The position numbers and the translations under genes were made by a program. A DNA stretch of 13,897 bases from Ottowia sp. (GTDB taxonomy: Bacteria > Pseudomonadota > Gammaproteobacteria > Burkholderiales > Burkholderiaceae_C). This document shows, piece after piece, positions 13,471 through 13,897 of this stretch (position 1 is its first letter; every line of letters begins with the position of its first letter). The notes under the pieces are model-generated. The model searched no databases. It had not been told where the DNA came from and saw nothing but the letters and a program-made list of their open reading frames with translations. The DNA is taken from contig JALOAS010000083.1 of assembly GCA_023228705.1 (NCBI GenBank), positions 1 to 13,897 on the forward strand, in the 5' to 3' direction.

Positions 13471-13680
13471 TTATCTTATCGCCGCGTAAGCGGCCACGTC
13501 TATGGCAAAGAGCGCGGCCAGCTCCTTGATCTTGTCGGCAATCCAGCCGCGGCGGTGCTCGAAGTCCTTGCCCGAGACGGTGTCGACGCCGCACAGGTAC
13601 GCGCGGCGCACGCAGCGGGAGACGCAGTGGTACCAGGGGGTGTCAGCCAGGCTGACCTGGGCGGAGCGGGGTCGGGTCAT
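13471..13680 (-). pseudogene. Truncated RAYT 5'-end copy (66 codons of homology)
   Basis: From ATG at 13680 the frame repeats the first 66 residues of the intact RAYT almost exactly (MTRPRSAQVSL through AIDVAAYA). It then ends AIR-stop just after homology stops at about 13482. Compared base by base with 13143-13341 the two differ at about six of 199 positions. The break follows a TTATCTT sequence. The 73-base leader and ribosome binding site are retained upstream, so a 69-residue peptide without the HUH motif could be made. Confidence 0.85.
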
Positions 13681-13793
13681 GGCGGGTCTCCAGCGGGCCA
13701 GGGGGCAAGAACAGTGTAGCGGGACTCTTCAAGATGTGGGTGTCCTTTATCTTTTTTAGCCAGGCTGACCTGGGCGGAGCGGGGTCGGGTCAT
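13677..13793 (-). pseudogene. Shorter RAYT 5'-end copy, 12 codons, running into the next copy
   Basis: ATG at 13793 begins MTRPRSAQVSLA, identical to the RAYT N-terminus, then homology stops at 13758 next to TTTATCTTTTTT. The frame continues through the leader of the next copy (KKDKGHPHLEESRYTVL...). It terminates in a TGA that overlaps the ATG of that copy as ATGA. A short peptide is therefore potentially coupled to the 69-residue frame. It is a rearrangement product rather than a recognised gene. Confidence 0.75.
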
Positions 13794-13859
13794 GGCGGGT
13801 CTCCAACGGGCCAAGGGGCAAGATCAGTGTAGCCGGGCTCTTCAAGATGTGGGTGTCCT

Positions 13860-13892
13860 TTATCTTGCTTCGGCGGAGCGGGGTCGGGTCAT
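13860..13892 (-). pseudogene. Shortest visible RAYT 5'-end copy (7 codons), cut by window edge
   Basis: ATG at 13892 begins MTRPRSA, then homology ends at 13871 beside TTTATCTTGCTT and the frame closes at TAA after ten codons. Its leader continues beyond the window, so the array may hold further copies. Confidence 0.7.
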
Positions 13893-13897
13893 GGCGG

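Larger units (their letters stand above)
13415..13897 (-). repeat. Array of RAYT 5' cassettes with one fixed and one variable end
   Basis: Each cassette ends on the plus strand with the same hairpin unit (GTGGGTGTCCTTTATCTT or a close variant; 13714-13753, 13827-13866, and diverged at 13425-13466). Each begins at a different point: within the leader, at RAYT codon 66, at codon 12 and at codon 7. Start codons are at 13341, 13680, 13793 and 13892, giving spacings of 339, 113 and 99 bases. The array continues past the right edge of the window. Confidence 0.85.

Overview
The window is a GC-rich chromosomal segment from a betaproteobacterium, most likely Burkholderiales and probably Comamonadaceae-like. 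Three things point there: the divergent hrcA / nadK-recN arrangement, an EF-P carrying arginine at position 32 with the rhamnosyltransferase EarP encoded just upstream, and the protein sequences themselves. The genus cannot be told from the sequence alone.

Layout. Positions 1-309 hold heptanucleotide arrays (GCTCAAC) around a GC-hairpin module, abutting the end of uvrC. Positions 310-2292 are uvrC (minus). On the plus strand follow earP (2410-3540), efp (3701-4255) and a LOG-family phosphoribohydrolase-like gene (4292-5200). Positions 5201-5912 are a mosaic of the same repeat family between convergent genes. On the minus strand come rapZ (5913-6800), recN (6797-8458) and nadK (8642-9544), with hrcA divergent (9690-10724). 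A third repeat block (10725-11010) lies between convergent hrcA and higA. The right-hand part (11043-13897) is accessory DNA on the minus strand: a HigA-like antitoxin with a broken higB remnant, a scrap of a transposase 3' end, an RHH antitoxin/PIN toxin pair, and an intact REP-associated tyrosine transposase (RAYT, Y1 HUH family). The RAYT is preceded by a series of 5'-end copies truncated at different points.

The core genes are housekeeping: nucleotide excision repair (UvrC), break repair (RecN), relief of polyproline stalling (EarP/EF-P), NADP synthesis (NadK), heat-shock repression (HrcA) and RNA-binding regulation (RapZ). EarP and EF-P are an enzyme-substrate pair, and recN and rapZ overlap by four bases.

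The most unusual content is the repeat biology. First, the three blocks share a modular architecture: degenerate heptads of form CGCNNNA, a CCTCTTCAAA linker, and paired GC hairpins separated by ATGAC/GTCAT. They occur in both orientations and sit at gene 3' ends, which resembles BIME/REP elements. One module has quite different stems but keeps the same frame. Second, the RAYT has successive upstream cassettes that share one fixed end (a hairpin unit ending in ATCTT) and have a variable other end, a pattern suggestive of one-ended HUH-type events. Whether the RAYT acts on the heptad/hairpin mosaics is a hypothesis, not something the sequence proves.
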